A stretch of DNA of 64,000 nt from Bacteroidales bacterium (GTDB lineage: Bacteria; Bacteroidota; Bacteroidia; Bacteroidales; UBA12077), in assembly GCA_003446015.1 (NCBI GenBank), contig DMBU01000054.1, positions 75,910 to 139,909 of the forward strand. The letters run 5' to 3'. Numbering within the stretch: the stretch's first letter is position 1; each line of letters starts with the position of its first letter. Positions 63,322-64,000 of the stretch are shown piece after piece. The position numbers and the translations under genes are program-made. The notes below the pieces were generated by a model, which saw only the letters and a list, made by a program, of their open reading frames with translations, searched no databases and was not told where the DNA came from.

Positions 63322-63418
63322 TATTGAGATAAAACAAAAGTTAAGGAATACTTGAAAGTTATAATCAGGTAAAAACTTAGTAATCTAGAGCACAGACATT
63401 AAATTTGAATTTTTTAAT

Positions 63419-64000
<582 letters not shown>

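Noticed and set aside
62948..63337. Minus-strand open frame of 129 codons upstream of 16S rRNA
   Set aside because: It overlaps the three rRNA promoters and the leader, has low-complexity Phe/Ile/Leu-rich composition and no domain.

Overview
This window is a piece of a low-GC Bacteroidota chromosome. The 16S rRNA 5' part at the right edge has a Bacteroidales/Marinilabiliales-like look. Putative promoters carry the Bacteroidota -7 consensus TAnnTTTG rather than TATAAT. Strong Shine-Dalgarno sequences are scarce. Several loci have shapes typical of the phylum: an MraY with an extra insert, a TPR/LptC/coaX operon, a long PurF-like protein, and a sigma-54 two-component system beside an FtsX-type permease. 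No phage, insertion sequence, CRISPR array or tRNA gene was seen.

Layout. 1-18 kb is mixed housekeeping: the 3' part of aspS, a secreted tryptophan-rich repeat protein, an ABC-type permease next to an NtrC/NtrY-like two-component pair, a STAS protein, miaB, an AspT/YidE-type transporter, yebC, a DUF4143 ATPase with a twin-palindrome control region, glpK, an LEA2 lipoprotein, a SPOR-domain protein and a PurF-like amidotransferase. 18-27.5 kb is a run of minus-strand genes: a GNAT/PlsC acyltransferase pair (possible aminolipid synthesis), then a block whose base composition looks somewhat richer in GC. That block holds a permuted-papain-like protein, an NRDE protein, DinB, a peroxiredoxin-like gene with no normal start codon, an FMN reductase, a GDCCVxC zinc-ribbon protein, alanine racemase, an EgtD-type histidine methyltransferase, a multi-rhodanese protein resembling EanB, and a decayed DUF427 pseudogene. 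The EgtD/EanB pair is the most interesting item: it predicts oxygen-independent ergothioneine synthesis.

27.9-43.6 kb is an essentially complete division and cell-wall (dcw) cluster in canonical order: mraZ, rsmH, ftsL, ftsI, murE, mraY, murD, ftsW, murG, murC, ftsQ, ftsA, ftsZ. It is headed by three AAAGTGG boxes likely bound by MraZ itself and interrupted only by a 100-bp inverted-repeat element between murG and murC. A YqeY-like gene and a B12-binding radical SAM gene follow.

45.6-63 kb is mostly minus strand: a SurA/PpiD-like foldase, a CorC/hemolysin-type CBS protein, a small membrane protein, lptC, a TPR protein, an outer-membrane protein and coaX as one tightly overlapping envelope operon; then mfd, fbp, lysC (plus strand), a 2-hydroxyacid dehydrogenase, a lipoprotein, pyrC and a DPM1-like glycosyltransferase. 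The window ends in an rRNA operon with three tandem promoters, a boxA and the first ~580 bases of 16S rRNA.
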